64,000 bases of DNA from Streptococcus sp. k-402 (GTDB lineage: Bacteria; Bacillota; Bacilli; Lactobacillales; Streptococcaceae): positions 55,003 through 119,002 of the forward strand of contig NZ_VMNB01000002.1 of the NCBI RefSeq assembly GCF_013277515.1. The letters run 5' to 3'. Shown here in pieces: positions 9,231 to 18,120 of this stretch. Within the stretch, counting starts at the first letter, position 1, and every line of letters starts with the position of its first letter. The notes below the pieces were generated by a model. It saw only the letters and a program-made list of their open reading frames with translations, was not told the DNA's origin and made no database searches. The position numbers and the translations under genes were made by a program.

Positions 9231-9256
9231 TCAAAAAGCGAAAAAAATGCTACAAT
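9228..9256 (+). promoter_or_regulatory. Promoter of ppaC
   Basis: TTGTCA (9228-9233) and TACAAT (9251-9256) with a 17-base spacer and a TG extension at the -10. It sits in the tail of the preceding terminator. Confidence 0.8.
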
Positions 9257-9285
9257 AAAGAGAATAAACAAAATGAGGTATTATC

Positions 9286-10221
9286 ATGTCTAAGATTCTA
9301 GTATTTGGTCACCAAAATCCAGACTCAGATGCCATCGGGTCGTCTGTAGCCTTTGCCTACCTTGCAAAAGAAGCTTACGGTTTGGATACGGAAGCTGTTG
9401 CTCTTGGAACTCCAAATGAAGAAACAGCCTTTGTCTTGAACTATTTTGGTGTAGAAGCACCGCGTGTTATTACTTCTGCCAAAGCAGAAGGAGCAGAGCA
9501 AGTTATCTTGACTGACCACAATGAATTCCAACAATCTGTATCAGATATCGCTGAAGTAGAAGTTTATGGTGTTGTAGACCACCACCGTGTGGCTAACTTT
9601 GAAACTGCAAGCCCACTCTACATGCGTTTGGAGCCAGTTGGTTCAGCGTCTTCAATCGTTTATCGTATGTTCAAAGAACATGGTGTAGCTGTGCCTAAAG
9701 AGATTGCTGGTTTGATGCTTTCAGGTTTGATTTCAGATACCCTTCTTTTGAAATCACCAACAACACATCCAACAGATAAGATTATTGCTCCTGAATTGGC
9801 TGAATTGGCTGGTGTAAACTTGGAAGAGTATGGCTTGGCTATGCTGAAAGCTGGTACAAACTTGGCTAGCAAATCTGCTGACGAATTGATTGACATCGAT
9901 GCTAAGACTTTTGAATTGAACGGAAATAATGTCCGTGTTGCCCAAGTAAACACAGTGGACATCGCTGAAGTATTGGAACGCCAAGCAGAAATTGAAGCTG
10001 CAATGCAAGCTGCTAACGAAGCAAAAGGTTACTCTGACTTTGTCTTGATGATTACAGATATCGTCAACTCAAACTCAGAAATCCTAGCACTTGGTGCTAA
10101 CATGGATAAGGTTGAAGCAGCCTTCAACTTCAAACTTGAAAACAATCATGCCTTCCTTGCTGGTGCCGTTTCACGTAAGAAACAAGTTGTACCTCAATTG
10201 ACTGAAAGCTTTAATGCGTAA
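9286..10221 (+). CDS. ppaC: Manganese-dependent inorganic pyrophosphatase (family II)
   Basis: The 311-residue protein is a DHH-family pyrophosphatase. Metal-binding motifs visible are [13 protein letters not shown] near the N-terminus and DHHRVANF near residue 97. The C-terminal DHHA2 domain ends with the substrate-binding [10 protein letters not shown]. It hydrolyses pyrophosphate from biosynthesis to phosphate in the cytoplasm. It is monocistronic, with its own promoter and terminator, and its codon use looks like that of a highly expressed gene. Confidence 0.97.
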   Translation: MSKILVFGHQNPDSDAIGSSVAFAYLAKEAYGLDTEAVALGTPNEETAFVLNYFGVEAPRVITSAKAEGAEQVILTDHNEFQQSVSDIAEVEVYGVVDHHRVANFETASPLYMRLEPVGSASSIVYRMFKEHGVAVPKEIAGLMLSGLISDTLLLKSPTTHPTDKIIAPELAELAGVNLEEYGLAMLKAGTNLASKSADELIDIDAKTFELNGNNVRVAQVNTVDIAEVLERQAEIEAAMQAANEAKGYSDFVLMITDIVNSNSEILALGANMDKVEAAFNFKLENNHAFLAGAVSRKKQVVPQLTESFNA

Positions 10222-10270
10222 GATTTTAGGTGTCAGTTCAAAATCGGAAAGTCTAGTTTGCCTTATATCG

Positions 10271-10294
10271 AAAGGAGTTTCGGCTCCTTTTTTT
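10271..10294 (+). terminator. Terminator after ppaC
   Basis: Stem aaaggag / ctccttt (10271-10277, 10284-10290) with loop TTTCGG and a following T tract. The next gene starts only 14 bases later. Confidence 0.88.
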
Positions 10295-10307
10295 CTAGGA
10301 GTGAAGC

Positions 10308-10820
10308 ATGTTAGAAAATGGCGATTTGATTTTTGTGAGAGATGAGTCAGATATGGGACAGGTCATCCAGACTTCCACAGGCAACTATAACCATGTTGCC
10401 ATTTATTTGGATGGGATGATTTACCACGCTAGTGGACAGGCTGGTGTTGTCTGTCAAGAACCTGCAGACTTCTTTGAGCCCAATCACTTGTACGACCTCT
10501 ATGTTTACCCAGAAATGGATATCCAGTCTGTGAAGGAAAAAGCTTGCAAACATCTAGGAGCACCTTATAATGCTTCTTTCTATCCAGATGGAGAAGGCTT
10601 TTACTGTTCCCAGTATATGGCAGAAATTCTCCCCATTTTTGAAACCATTCCTATGAAATTTGGAGATGGGGAGCAGGAGATTAGTGATTTTTGGAGAGAG
10701 TATTACAGAGAACTAGGTCTGCCTGTTCCTCTGAACCAGCCGGGGACCAATCCCAGTCAGTTGGCAGCATCGCCTCTGTTAGAATGTAAAGAAAGGAATC
10801 TTCATGATTCAGATTTTTAA
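10308..10820 (+). CDS. YiiX/YebB-like permuted papain-fold hydrolase
   Basis: The 170-residue protein has the features of the YiiX group of the NlpC/P60 superfamily: GDLIFVRDES at the start, histidine in NYNHVAIYLDG, and the nucleophile cysteine in FYCSQYMAEIL. In this permuted fold the His precedes the Cys, as seen here. It likely acts on an amide or lipid thioester bond; the substrate is unknown. No signal peptide is visible. AGGAG lies 6 bases before the ATG. It overlaps the next gene by 17 bases. Confidence 0.8.
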   Translation: MLENGDLIFVRDESDMGQVIQTSTGNYNHVAIYLDGMIYHASGQAGVVCQEPADFFEPNHLYDLYVYPEMDIQSVKEKACKHLGAPYNASFYPDGEGFYCSQYMAEILPIFETIPMKFGDGEQEISDFWREYYRELGLPVPLNQPGTNPSQLAASPLLECKERNLHDSDF

Positions 10821-11454
10821 TCCATCTCGTTTGACGAGACAGCCATTTTTTGGAGAATTAATCCGCTATCTGGACCAGCATGAGGATGTGATTTTGCGAG
10901 AAATTAAGGCTCAATTTCCAGATGTGGCAGTTGATAAACTCATGGAAGAGTATATAAAGGCAGGCTTGATTCTACGAGAAAATAAGCGTTATTACCTTAA
11001 TCTTCCTATGTTTGAATCACTCGATAGTCTCGAACTGGATCAAGAGATTTTTGTCAGCGAAGCTAGTCCGGTCTATCAAGCCTTGTTAGAGCAAAGTTTT
11101 GAGACGGAATTGCGCAATCAAACCAATGCAGCTATTTTAGTTGAAAAGACGGACTTTGCGAGATCAAAAATGACCCTGTCTAATTATTTCTACAAGGTCA
11201 AACATCAGTATCCTTTGACAGAAAAACAGCAGGAACTTTATGACATTTTAGGAGATGTTAATCCTGAGTATGCCCTCAAATACATGACAACTTTTTTGCT
11301 AAAATTTCTCAAAAAAGATCAACTGATGCAGAAACGCCGTGATATCTTTGTGGACAGTTTAGTTGTCCTGGGTTATATAGTCCAAAATGAAGATGGAAAG
11401 TATGAGTTGGCTGTCGATTTTGACAAGGAGAGATTAACTTTCTATTTAGTGTGA
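10804..11454 (+). CDS. Conserved streptococcal protein, DUF1803-like
   Basis: The 216-residue soluble protein begins MIQIFNPSRLTRQPFF and has no transmembrane segment. I recognise it as a conserved streptococcal hypothetical, probably DUF1803, of unknown function. The N-terminal 90 residues resemble a winged-helix arrangement (LDQHEDVILREIKAQF, LMEEYIKAGLILREN), but that is inference. It overlaps the YiiX-like gene by 17 bases, so the two are translationally coupled. Confidence 0.75.
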   Translation: MIQIFNPSRLTRQPFFGELIRYLDQHEDVILREIKAQFPDVAVDKLMEEYIKAGLILRENKRYYLNLPMFESLDSLELDQEIFVSEASPVYQALLEQSFETELRNQTNAAILVEKTDFARSKMTLSNYFYKVKHQYPLTEKQQELYDILGDVNPEYALKYMTTFLLKFLKKDQLMQKRRDIFVDSLVVLGYIVQNEDGKYELAVDFDKERLTFYLV

Positions 11455-11476
11455 TTGCTTTTTCTGAGCACATTGT

Positions 11477-11529
11477 TTGACTTTATCTATCGATAAGTTT
11501 ATACTAATGTAACCGATAACACATATCGG
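11477..11529 (+). promoter_or_regulatory. csbD promoter with two inverted repeats
   Basis: TTGACT (11477-11482), a 17-base spacer and TATACT (11500-11505). A tatcgata palindrome (11488-11495) sits in the spacer and ccgata-acaca-tatcgg (11513-11529) starts at the predicted transcription start. Both share a CGATAA half site, so a repressor operator is plausible. Confidence 0.6.
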
Positions 11530-11553
11530 AATAAAACTAAAGGAGACAATCAT

Positions 11554-11751
11554 ATGTCACTTGAAAACAAATTGGAACAAGCAACAGGCGCTGTCAAAGA
11601 AGGTTTTGGTAAAGTTACTGGAGACAGCAAGACAGAACTTGAAGGAGCTGTTGAAAAAACAGTTGCTAAGGCAAAAGAAGTAGTTGAAGATGCTAAAGGT
11701 GCTGTAGAAGGTGCCGTTGAAGGTTTGAAAAACGTTTTTACTAAAGAATAG
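11554..11751 (+). CDS. CsbD-like general stress protein
   Basis: This 65-residue, alanine-, lysine- and glutamate-rich protein matches the CsbD family ([20 protein letters not shown]). Family members are abundant, stress-induced small proteins of unknown mechanism; B. subtilis CsbD belongs to the sigma-B regulon, but streptococci lack sigma-B. AAAGGAG lies 8 bases before the ATG and the promoter is near consensus. Confidence 0.88.
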   Translation: MSLENKLEQATGAVKEGFGKVTGDSKTELEGAVEKTVAKAKEVVEDAKGAVEGAVEGLKNVFTKE

Positions 11752-11752
11752 G

Positions 11753-11790
11753 AAAAAATCAAGGGTTTCATTTTCCCTTGATTTTTTTTA
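11753..11790. terminator. Bidirectional terminator between csbD and murE
   Basis: The long perfect stem aaaaaatcaaggg / cccttgatttttt (11753-11765, 11775-11787) has T tracts on both strands and lies between two convergent genes. Confidence 0.93.
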
Positions 11791-11796
11791 CAATCC

Positions 11797-13242
11797 TTAT
11801 AAATAATTTTCTGCTACGACTGCATCTCCAGGATAGGCTTCTTTTTTTCCTTGGACGATTTGGTAGCAATCTGCTCCCTTACCAGCAATAATGACAGCAT
11901 CGAGTTCTTGTTCAGTGATGGCCATTGCTGCCTTGATGGCTTCTTGGCGATCCGCAATTTTTTCAACAGGATGATTGATGTAGCTACTAATTTCATCTGC
12001 AATGGTCATTGGGTCTTCATAGTTAGGGTCATCAGCAGTCAGAAAGACTTGAATCTCAGGGTGTTGATTGAGGAGGAGGCCAAAGTCCTTACGACGACTT
12101 TCTCCTTTATTTCCTGTCGAACCTAATACCAGAGCAATCTTTCCAGTTTGATGAGTTTCAACCACATTGATGAGTTTTTTCAGACTGTCACCGTTGTGGG
12201 CGTAGTCGATGAAGACCTTGGCTCCATTTTTCTGGGTGAGGACTTCCATACGACCAGGAACGCGGGTTGCAGCGATACCTTTTTTGATGTCCTCAAGACT
12301 TGCTCCGAGACGGAGACAAGCAAGTCCAGCAGCAACGGCATTTTCTTGGTTGAAGTGGCCAATTAACTGGATGTCATAAACACCAGCGAGTTTACCCGTA
12401 GCTGAAAAACTAAAGGCTTTGGAATTCTCGATTTGGTGGCTCGACTGACTACCATAGAAATCATGGTCTTGATCTGCCACTTGTTCTTTTAGTACAGAAA
12501 AGTGGTCCATGTCACTGTTAATGATGACTGCTCGGCTATTTTCCATCAAGAGACGTTTGTGGTAGAAGTAGTCTTCAAAGCTAGGGTGTTCAATCGGGCC
12601 GATATGGTCTGGGCTGATATTGAGGAAAACTCCCACATCAAAGGTTAGACCATAGACACGTTTGACCAGATAGGCTTGACTGGAGACTTCCATGATGAGG
12701 TGGGTACGGTCATTTTGCACAGCTTGATGCATCATATCAAAGAGGTCGATATTTTCAGGTGTTGAGAATGAAGATTTAAAGAAAGTTTTGCCATCTAGAG
12801 TTGTATTCATGGTTGACAAGAGGGCGGTTGGGTAGCGTTGAGATAGGATGTTGTAAGCAAAGTAAGCTGCTGTTGTCTTACCCTTAGTTCCTGTGAAGGC
12901 GAGAATTTTTAGTTTCTCTTGTGGATTACCATAGAACTCCATGGCAATCAAACTCATGGCTTTCTTTATATCGTTCACAATGATGACAGGGATACCGACT
13001 TCGTAGTCTTTTTCAGCTACATACCAAGCTAAGCCTTGTGTTATAGCAGAAAGAAGGTATTCTTTTTTAAAGGCAGCACCTTTTGCAAAAAAAAGAGTGT
13101 CTTCTTTTACTTTTCGGCTGTCGTAACTAATGCTATCAAAAACAACTTTGCTGTAGTTGTAGTGATAATGTCCTTGGTCGATAATCTCGCGGAAGAGACC
13201 ATCTTTCTTTAATATATCTAATACGGTTTCAATCTTAATCAT
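11797..13242 (-). CDS. murE: UDP-N-acetylmuramoyl-L-alanyl-D-glutamate--L-lysine ligase
   Basis: The 481-residue Mur ligase has the ATP P-loop [12 protein letters not shown] (near residue 117) and the C-terminal domain. The specificity motif reads DDPNYEDP, the L-lysine type; meso-diaminopimelate enzymes have DNPR. It adds the third residue of the stem peptide in the cytoplasm. The start ATG lies 7 bases from a TACAAT -10 box with no ribosome site, so the message is probably leaderless. The gene is divergent from murJ, the flippase that exports the finished lipid II. Confidence 0.97.
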   Translation of the reverse strand: MIKIETVLDILKKDGLFREIIDQGHYHYNYSKVVFDSISYDSRKVKEDTLFFAKGAAFKKEYLLSAITQGLAWYVAEKDYEVGIPVIIVNDIKKAMSLIAMEFYGNPQEKLKILAFTGTKGKTTAAYFAYNILSQRYPTALLSTMNTTLDGKTFFKSSFSTPENIDLFDMMHQAVQNDRTHLIMEVSSQAYLVKRVYGLTFDVGVFLNISPDHIGPIEHPSFEDYFYHKRLLMENSRAVIINSDMDHFSVLKEQVADQDHDFYGSQSSHQIENSKAFSFSATGKLAGVYDIQLIGHFNQENAVAAGLACLRLGASLEDIKKGIAATRVPGRMEVLTQKNGAKVFIDYAHNGDSLKKLINVVETHQTGKIALVLGSTGNKGESRRKDFGLLLNQHPEIQVFLTADDPNYEDPMTIADEISSYINHPVEKIADRQEAIKAAMAITEQELDAVIIAGKGADCYQIVQGKKEAYPGDAVVAENYL

Positions 13243-13249
13243 ACTTTCT

Positions 13250-13300
13250 ATTGTAAACCGAAAGTCGTAAATTTACAAGTAACAAGGAAAAGTTTATAAT
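13250..13300. promoter_or_regulatory. Overlapping divergent promoters of murE and murJ
   Basis: Minus strand: TTGTAA (13278-13273), 17 bases, TACAAT (13255-13250), then 7 bases to the murE ATG. Plus strand: TTTACA (13272-13277), 17 bases, TATAAT (13295-13300). The two -35 boxes share bases 13273-13277, so RNA polymerase probably cannot occupy both at once. Confidence 0.75.
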
Positions 13301-13347
13301 GGAAGATAAGGAGTTTTTCCTAGTTATCAAAATTGAATGAGGAATCT

Positions 13348-14970
13348 ATGTCGCACGAAAACAATCACCAGCAGGCCCAGATGTTACGGGGGACTGCTTG
13401 GCTAACGGCTAGTAACTTTATCAGTCGTCTACTCGGGGCTATTTATATTATTCCATGGTACATCTGGATGGGATCTTATGCAGCTACGGCAAATGGTCTC
13501 TTTACCATGGGCTACAATATCTATGCCTGGTTCTTGCTGGTTTCAACAGCAGGGATTCCAGTTGCGGTGGCCAAGCAAGTTGCCAAGTACAATACCATGC
13601 GAGAAGAAGAGCATAGCTTTGCCCTGATTCGGAGCTTTTTAGGATTTATGACAGGACTTGGCCTCGTTTTTGCTTTAGTTTTGTATCTCTTTGCTCCTTG
13701 GCTAGCAGACTTGTCTGGCGTGGGCAAAGACTTGATCCCAATCATGCAAAGCTTGGCTTGGGGAGTCTTGATTTTCCCGTCTATGAGTGTTATCCGAGGA
13801 TTTTTTCAAGGGATGAATAATCTCAAACCTTATGCCATGAGCCAAATTGCTGAGCAGGTCATTCGTGTTATCTGGATGCTCCTAGCAACCTTTATCATTA
13901 TGAAACTTGGTTCAGGAGATTACCTAGTAGCGGTTACCCAATCCACCTTTGCTGCCTTTGTCGGCATGGTAGCTAGTTTTGCAGTTTTGATTTATTTCCT
14001 TGCCCAAGAAGGCTTACTCAAAAGAGTCCTTGAAACAGGGGATAAGATTAACAGCAAGCATCTTTTGATCGATACCATTAAGGAAGCCATTCCTTTTATC
14101 TTGACAGGGTCTGCCATCCAGCTCTTCCAGATTTTGGACCAGCTGACCTTTATCAATAGTATGAGCTGGTTTACCAACTACAGCAATGAGGACTTGGTTA
14201 TCATGTTTTCTTATTTCTCAGCCAATCCTAATAAAATCACGATGATTTTGATTTCTGTTGGGGTTTCGATTGGGAGTGTAGGCTTGCCGCTTTTGACAGA
14301 AAACTATGTCAAGGGGGACTTGAAGGCAGCTTCTCGTCTCGTTCAGGACAGTCTCACCCTACTCTTTATGTTCTTGCTACCAGCAACGGTTGGAGTGGTT
14401 ATGGTAGGAGAACCTCTTTATACAGTCTTCTATGGCAAGCCAGACAGTTTGGCTATGGGCTTATTTGTCTTTGCAGTTTTGCAGTCTATTATTTTAGGCT
14501 TGTACATGGTCTTGTCCCCCATGCTTCAAGCCATGTTCCGCAACCGCAAGGCCGTTCTCTATTTTATCTATGGTTCTATTGCCAAGCTGGTCTTGCAACT
14601 GCCTACCATCGCCCTTTTCCACAGTTATGGTCCCTTGATTTCAACAACCATCGCTCTTATCATTCCTAACGTCTTGATGTATCGGGATATTTGTAAAGTA
14701 ACGGGTGTTAAGCGCAAGGTGATTGTGAAGCGAATCATTTTAATCAGTTTGCTGACCCTAGTCATGTTTCTGTTAATAGGAACCATCCAGTGGCTGTTAG
14801 GATTTGTTTTCCAACCAAGTGGACGTTTGTGGAGCTTCTTTTATGTAGCTCTTGTCGGTGCCATGGGGGGTGGACTCTACGGATTCATGAGTCTCTATAC
14901 TCGTCTCTTAGATAAGGTTATTGGACAGGCCAAAGCTGCCCAGTTGCGAGCAAAATTTAAGTTTTCTTAA
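13348..14970 (+). CDS. murJ: MurJ/YtgP-type lipid II flippase (MOP/MVF family)
   Basis: This polytopic membrane protein of 540 residues has the MATE-like fold of MviN/YtgP flippases: RGTAWLTASNFISRLLGAIY in the first helix, and about 14 hydrophobic segments. It moves lipid II across the membrane. I prefer ATG 13348 (MSHENN) with GAGGA just upstream over the TTG at 13333. It is divergent from murE, linking precursor synthesis and export. A general polysaccharide flippase is the alternative, but the length and N-terminus fit YtgP best. Confidence 0.88.
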   Translation: MSHENNHQQAQMLRGTAWLTASNFISRLLGAIYIIPWYIWMGSYAATANGLFTMGYNIYAWFLLVSTAGIPVAVAKQVAKYNTMREEEHSFALIRSFLGFMTGLGLVFALVLYLFAPWLADLSGVGKDLIPIMQSLAWGVLIFPSMSVIRGFFQGMNNLKPYAMSQIAEQVIRVIWMLLATFIIMKLGSGDYLVAVTQSTFAAFVGMVASFAVLIYFLAQEGLLKRVLETGDKINSKHLLIDTIKEAIPFILTGSAIQLFQILDQLTFINSMSWFTNYSNEDLVIMFSYFSANPNKITMILISVGVSIGSVGLPLLTENYVKGDLKAASRLVQDSLTLLFMFLLPATVGVVMVGEPLYTVFYGKPDSLAMGLFVFAVLQSIILGLYMVLSPMLQAMFRNRKAVLYFIYGSIAKLVLQLPTIALFHSYGPLISTTIALIIPNVLMYRDICKVTGVKRKVIVKRIILISLLTLVMFLLIGTIQWLLGFVFQPSGRLWSFFYVALVGAMGGGLYGFMSLYTRLLDKVIGQAKAAQLRAKFKFS

Positions 14971-14986
14971 GATAGCATTTATAAAT

Positions 14987-15040
14987 AAAAGGAATAAGTT
15001 GAACAATCTTTTAGGAGAACTTGAAACTTATTCCTTTTTT
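14987..15040 (+). terminator. Terminator of murJ
   Basis: A 14-base stem aaaaggaataagtt / aacttattcctttt (14987-15000, 15025-15038) with a T-rich tail. Confidence 0.85.
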
Positions 15041-15114
15041 TAGCGTCAAAACAGCTAAAATTATCTTTTAAGAGTAGAAGATGAGGCCTTTTTCGATTTT
15101 TTTGGACAAAATCA

Positions 15115-15143
15115 TTGACTAAACAAACTAAACGTTGTATAAT
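15115..15143 (+). promoter_or_regulatory. Promoter of the aliB-like gene
   Basis: TTGACT (15115-15120) and TATAAT (15138-15143), 17 bases apart; an AGGAGG ribosome site follows at 15162-15167. Confidence 0.85.
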
Positions 15144-15175
15144 AAAACAAATCTTTAAAGCAGGAGGTTCTGGAA

Positions 15176-17134
15176 ATGAAAAAGTCTAAGAGCAAATATC
15201 TAACCTTGGCAGGTCTTGTCCTGGGTACAGGAATTTTATTGAGCGCGTGTGGAAATTCTAGCACAGGATCAAAAACCTATAACTATGTTTATTCAAGTGA
15301 TCCATCTAGTTTGAACTATCTAGCAGAAAACCGCGCAACAACAAATGATATTGTGACCAACCTGGTAGATGGTCTCATGGAAAATGACCAATATGGGAAC
15401 TATGTGCCATCCTTGGCAGAGGATTGGAGTGTTTCTAAGGACGGTTTGACCTATACCTACAAACTTCGTAAGGATGCCAAGTGGTTTACTTCTGAGGGAG
15501 AAGAATATGCTCCTGTAACTGCCCAAGATTTTGTGACAGGTTTGCAATATGCGGCTGATAAAAAATCAGAAGCCTTGTATCTAGTGCAGGACTCTGTTGC
15601 AGGTTTGGATGACTATATCACTGGTAAAACAAGCGACTTTTCAACTGTCGGTGTCAAGGCTCTTGATGACCAAACGGTTCAATACACCTTGGCTCGACCA
15701 GAACCTTACTGGAACTCAAAAACGACATCAACCATTCTTTTCCCAGTCAATGCGGATTTCCTAAAATCAAAAGGGGATGATTTTGGCAAGGTAGACCCTG
15801 CTAATATTTTGTACAATGGACCTTTCTTGATGAAAGCACTTGTCTCAAAATCTGCTATTGAATATAAGAAAAACCCTAATTACTGGGATGCTAAGAATGT
15901 CTTTGTAGACGATGTGAAATTGACCTACTATGATGGTAGCGACCAAGAATCACTGGAACGTAATTTTACAGCTGGTGCTTATACTACGGCTCGTCTTTTT
16001 CCTAACAGCTCCAGCTATGAAGGGATTAAAGAAAAATACAAAAACAATATCATCTATAGTATGCAAAATTCAACTTCATATTTCTTTAATTTTAACCTAG
16101 ATAGGAAGTCTTACAATTATACTTCTAAAACAAGTGACATTGAAAAGAAATCGACTCAGGAAGCAGTTCTCAATAAAAACTTCCGTCAGGCTATCAATTT
16201 TGCTTTTGACAGAACATCTTATGGGGCTCAGTCTGAAGGGAAAGAAGGTGCAACAAAGATTTTGCGTAACCTAGTGGTTCCTCCAAACTTTGTCAGTATC
16301 AAGGGAAAAGACTTTGGTGAAGTTGTAGCCTCTAAGATGGTCAACTATGGTAAGGAATGGCAAGGTATCAACTTTGCGGATGGTCAAGACCCTTACTACA
16401 ATCCTGAGAAAGCCAAGGCTAAGTTTGCGGAAGCTAAGAAAGAACTCGAAGCAAAGGGTGTTCAATTCCCAATCCACTTGGATAAGACTGTGGAAGTAAC
16501 AGATAAAGTAGGCATACAAGGAGTTAGTTCTATCAAACAATCAATTGAATCTGTTTTAGGTTCTGATAATGTAGTGATTGACATTCAGCAATTAACATCA
16601 GATGAGTTTGACAGTTCAGGCTACTTTGCTCAAACAGCTGCTCAGAAAGACTATGATTTATATCATGGCGGTTGGGGACCTGATTATCAAGACCCGTCAA
16701 CCTATCTCGATATTTTTAATACTAATAGTGGAGGATTTCTGCAAAATCTTGGACTAGAGCCTGGAGAAGCCAATGACAAGGCTAAGGCAGTTGGACTGGA
16801 TGTCTATACTCAAATGTTGGAAGAAGCTAATAAAGAGCAAGATCCAGCCAAACGTTATGAGAAATATGCTGATATTCAAGCTTGGTTGATTGATAGTTCT
16901 TTAGTTCTTCCAAGTGTTTCGCGTGGGGGAACACCATCATTGAGAAGAACCGTACCATTTGCTGCTGCCTATGGTTTAACCGGTACAAAAGGGGTTGAAT
17001 CATATAAATACCTCAAAGTACAAGATAAGATTGTCACAACAGACGAATATGCAAAAGCCAGAGAAAAATGGTTGAAAGAAAAAGAAGAATCCAATAAAAA
17101 AGCCCAAGAAGAATTGGCAAAACATGTCAAATAA
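15176..17134 (+). CDS. aliB: Oligopeptide ABC transporter substrate-binding lipoprotein (AliB-like)
   Basis: The 652-residue protein has a lipoprotein signal peptide with lipobox LLSAC (Cys near residue 25), then a family 5 peptide-binding domain (YVYSSDPSSLNYL, TYTYKLRKDAKWF, YHGGWGPDYQDPSTYLDIF). It captures peptides at the cell surface. In pneumococcus the Ali proteins share the AmiCDEF permease encoded elsewhere, and no permease gene lies here, which agrees with an orphan binding protein. Length matches pneumococcal AliB. Different Ali paralogues bind different peptides, so the exact paralogue is inferred from context. Confidence 0.9.
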   Translation: MKKSKSKYLTLAGLVLGTGILLSACGNSSTGSKTYNYVYSSDPSSLNYLAENRATTNDIVTNLVDGLMENDQYGNYVPSLAEDWSVSKDGLTYTYKLRKDAKWFTSEGEEYAPVTAQDFVTGLQYAADKKSEALYLVQDSVAGLDDYITGKTSDFSTVGVKALDDQTVQYTLARPEPYWNSKTTSTILFPVNADFLKSKGDDFGKVDPANILYNGPFLMKALVSKSAIEYKKNPNYWDAKNVFVDDVKLTYYDGSDQESLERNFTAGAYTTARLFPNSSSYEGIKEKYKNNIIYSMQNSTSYFFNFNLDRKSYNYTSKTSDIEKKSTQEAVLNKNFRQAINFAFDRTSYGAQSEGKEGATKILRNLVVPPNFVSIKGKDFGEVVASKMVNYGKEWQGINFADGQDPYYNPEKAKAKFAEAKKELEAKGVQFPIHLDKTVEVTDKVGIQGVSSIKQSIESVLGSDNVVIDIQQLTSDEFDSSGYFAQTAAQKDYDLYHGGWGPDYQDPSTYLDIFNTNSGGFLQNLGLEPGEANDKAKAVGLDVYTQMLEEANKEQDPAKRYEKYADIQAWLIDSSLVLPSVSRGGTPSLRRTVPFAAAYGLTGTKGVESYKYLKVQDKIVTTDEYAKAREKWLKEKEESNKKAQEELAKHVK

Positions 17135-17145
17135 GGATTTTTCAA

Positions 17146-17183
17146 GAAAAACGATGGTTTCGAAGGAAGCTGTCGTTTTTTAA
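17146..17183 (+). terminator. Probable terminator of aliB
   Basis: An imperfect stem, aaaacga ... tcgtttt, around 17149-17181, followed by T residues. Confidence 0.6.
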
Positions 17184-17239
17184 TAGAATGATAGTAAATT
17201 TGGAAGAAAAATCTCACATTTTTTTCTTTGTTTCTTGAG

Positions 17240-17266
17240 TTTATGTTATAATGAATATAACATAAA
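17240..17266. promoter_or_regulatory. Perfect 11-bp inverted repeat over a -10 box (candidate operator)
   Basis: tttatgttata-atgaa-tataacataaa is a perfect dyad. It contains the extended -10 TGT-TATAAT (17244-17252), so a bound dimeric regulator would block the promoter. The matching regulator is not identifiable from this window. Confidence 0.65.
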
Positions 17267-17447
17267 TGTGAGACGCTATTTTCGAAAATCTACCCAATGT
17301 TGATTGAAGTATGCATATGCTAGGGTAATGTTATAGGAGGGATGCCGTCTACTGAAAAAGTAAGATAAAACGCAACAAATGATAAGTTCTTCTTTTATGT
17401 GAAGAGTTCTTATCTGCCTATTTAGTGATTTTTATGAAGGTATCATC
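17260..17447 (+). ncRNA. Unassigned structured leader or small RNA upstream of the PH-like gene
   Basis: About 190 bases follow the promoter before the next ATG. Complementary segments are agacg/cgtct (17271, 17346), attttcgaaaat (17278-17289), taccc/gggta (17291, 17323), and a long hairpin gataag...cttatc (17381-17414). I could not match it to T-box, SAM, purine, preQ1 or other riboswitch consensus. It could be a long 5' untranslated region, a riboswitch or a separate small RNA. Confidence 0.35.
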
Positions 17448-17903
17448 ATGGGCGCGATTATGGAATTTGCGACAGAAAAACAGATTGCATCCTTTCTCTC
17501 AACTTGCCGCATTGAAGGGCAAAAGAATTTTCTGATGGCTTTCAAGAAAAAGACATGGTTGAAATCCTTTATTGATTTTTTCATTATAGGTGGTTCCTAC
17601 TATGTTCAGTCGAGTGTGAAGCCTAAAATTCTGGCATTCACACCTAAGGGGATTTTCTTGATGGACATCAGTGATATAACTGAAAATCGTTCTAATCAAG
17701 TCGTAGAGATGCCTTGGAATCAAGTTCAAGATTTTACTTATAAGCCAGTCTTGAATACAGTTAGGCTGAACTGGAACTATCAAAATGAAGCCTATATTTT
17801 TTCTGTGGATGTTGGTCAGATTAGTCAGCATGTAGGTCAGTATCAATTTAACAAAGAGCATTATGACTATTTAGTCAAACAGGATTTCTTTCAGTCTAAG
17901 TAA
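17448..17903 (+). CDS. Hypothetical protein, PH-like fold suspected
   Basis: The 151-residue protein starts at ATG 17448 with AAGG about 9 bases upstream; ATG 17460 is a second option. It has alternating beta-rich segments (ILAFTPKGIFLMDIS, VRLNWNYQNEAYIFSVDV) like bacterial PH-domain proteins and one mildly hydrophobic stretch (FIDFFIIGGSYYV). No catalytic motif is visible. Function is unknown. It lies alone between aliB and a BOX element, behind the unusual leader. Confidence 0.65.
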   Translation: MGAIMEFATEKQIASFLSTCRIEGQKNFLMAFKKKTWLKSFIDFFIIGGSYYVQSSVKPKILAFTPKGIFLMDISDITENRSNQVVEMPWNQVQDFTYKPVLNTVRLNWNYQNEAYIFSVDVGQISQHVGQYQFNKEHYDYLVKQDFFQSK

Positions 17904-17924
17904 GCCCTAGCAAGGATTTTCACA

Positions 17925-17957
17925 AAAGAATCTGGAAGCTTTTCTGGATTCTTTTTA
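17925..17957 (+). terminator. Terminator after the PH-like gene
   Basis: Perfect stem aaaagaatc / gattctttt (17925-17933, 17947-17955) followed by T residues. Confidence 0.85.
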
Positions 17958-17971
17958 GTTTTACTAGCTAG

Positions 17972-18120
17972 TACTCAATGAAAATCAAAGAGCAAACTAG
18001 GAAGCTAGCCGCAGGTTGCTCAAAACAGTGTTTTGAGGTTGTAGATAAGACTGACGAAGTCAGTAACATATATACGGTAAGGCGACGCTGACGTGGTTTG
18101 AAGAGATTTTCGAAGAGTAT
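17972..18120 (-). repeat. BOX element
   Basis: It starts with the boxC end (tactcaatgaaaatcaaag) and ends with the boxA end containing ggcgacgctgacg and cgaagagtat, so boxA lies on the right. The middle holds the hairpins gctcaaaacagtgttttgag and ctgacgaagtcag. It fills most of the 315-base gap between the PH-like gene and the sulfur amino-acid operon. BOX elements are non-coding, mobilisable repeats of pneumococcus-group streptococci. Confidence 0.93.

Noticed and set aside
17342..17368. Tiny leader peptide MPSTEKVR in the unassigned leader RNA
   Set aside because: GGAGG lies one base from the ATG, too close for initiation, and the peptide has no regulatory codon run.
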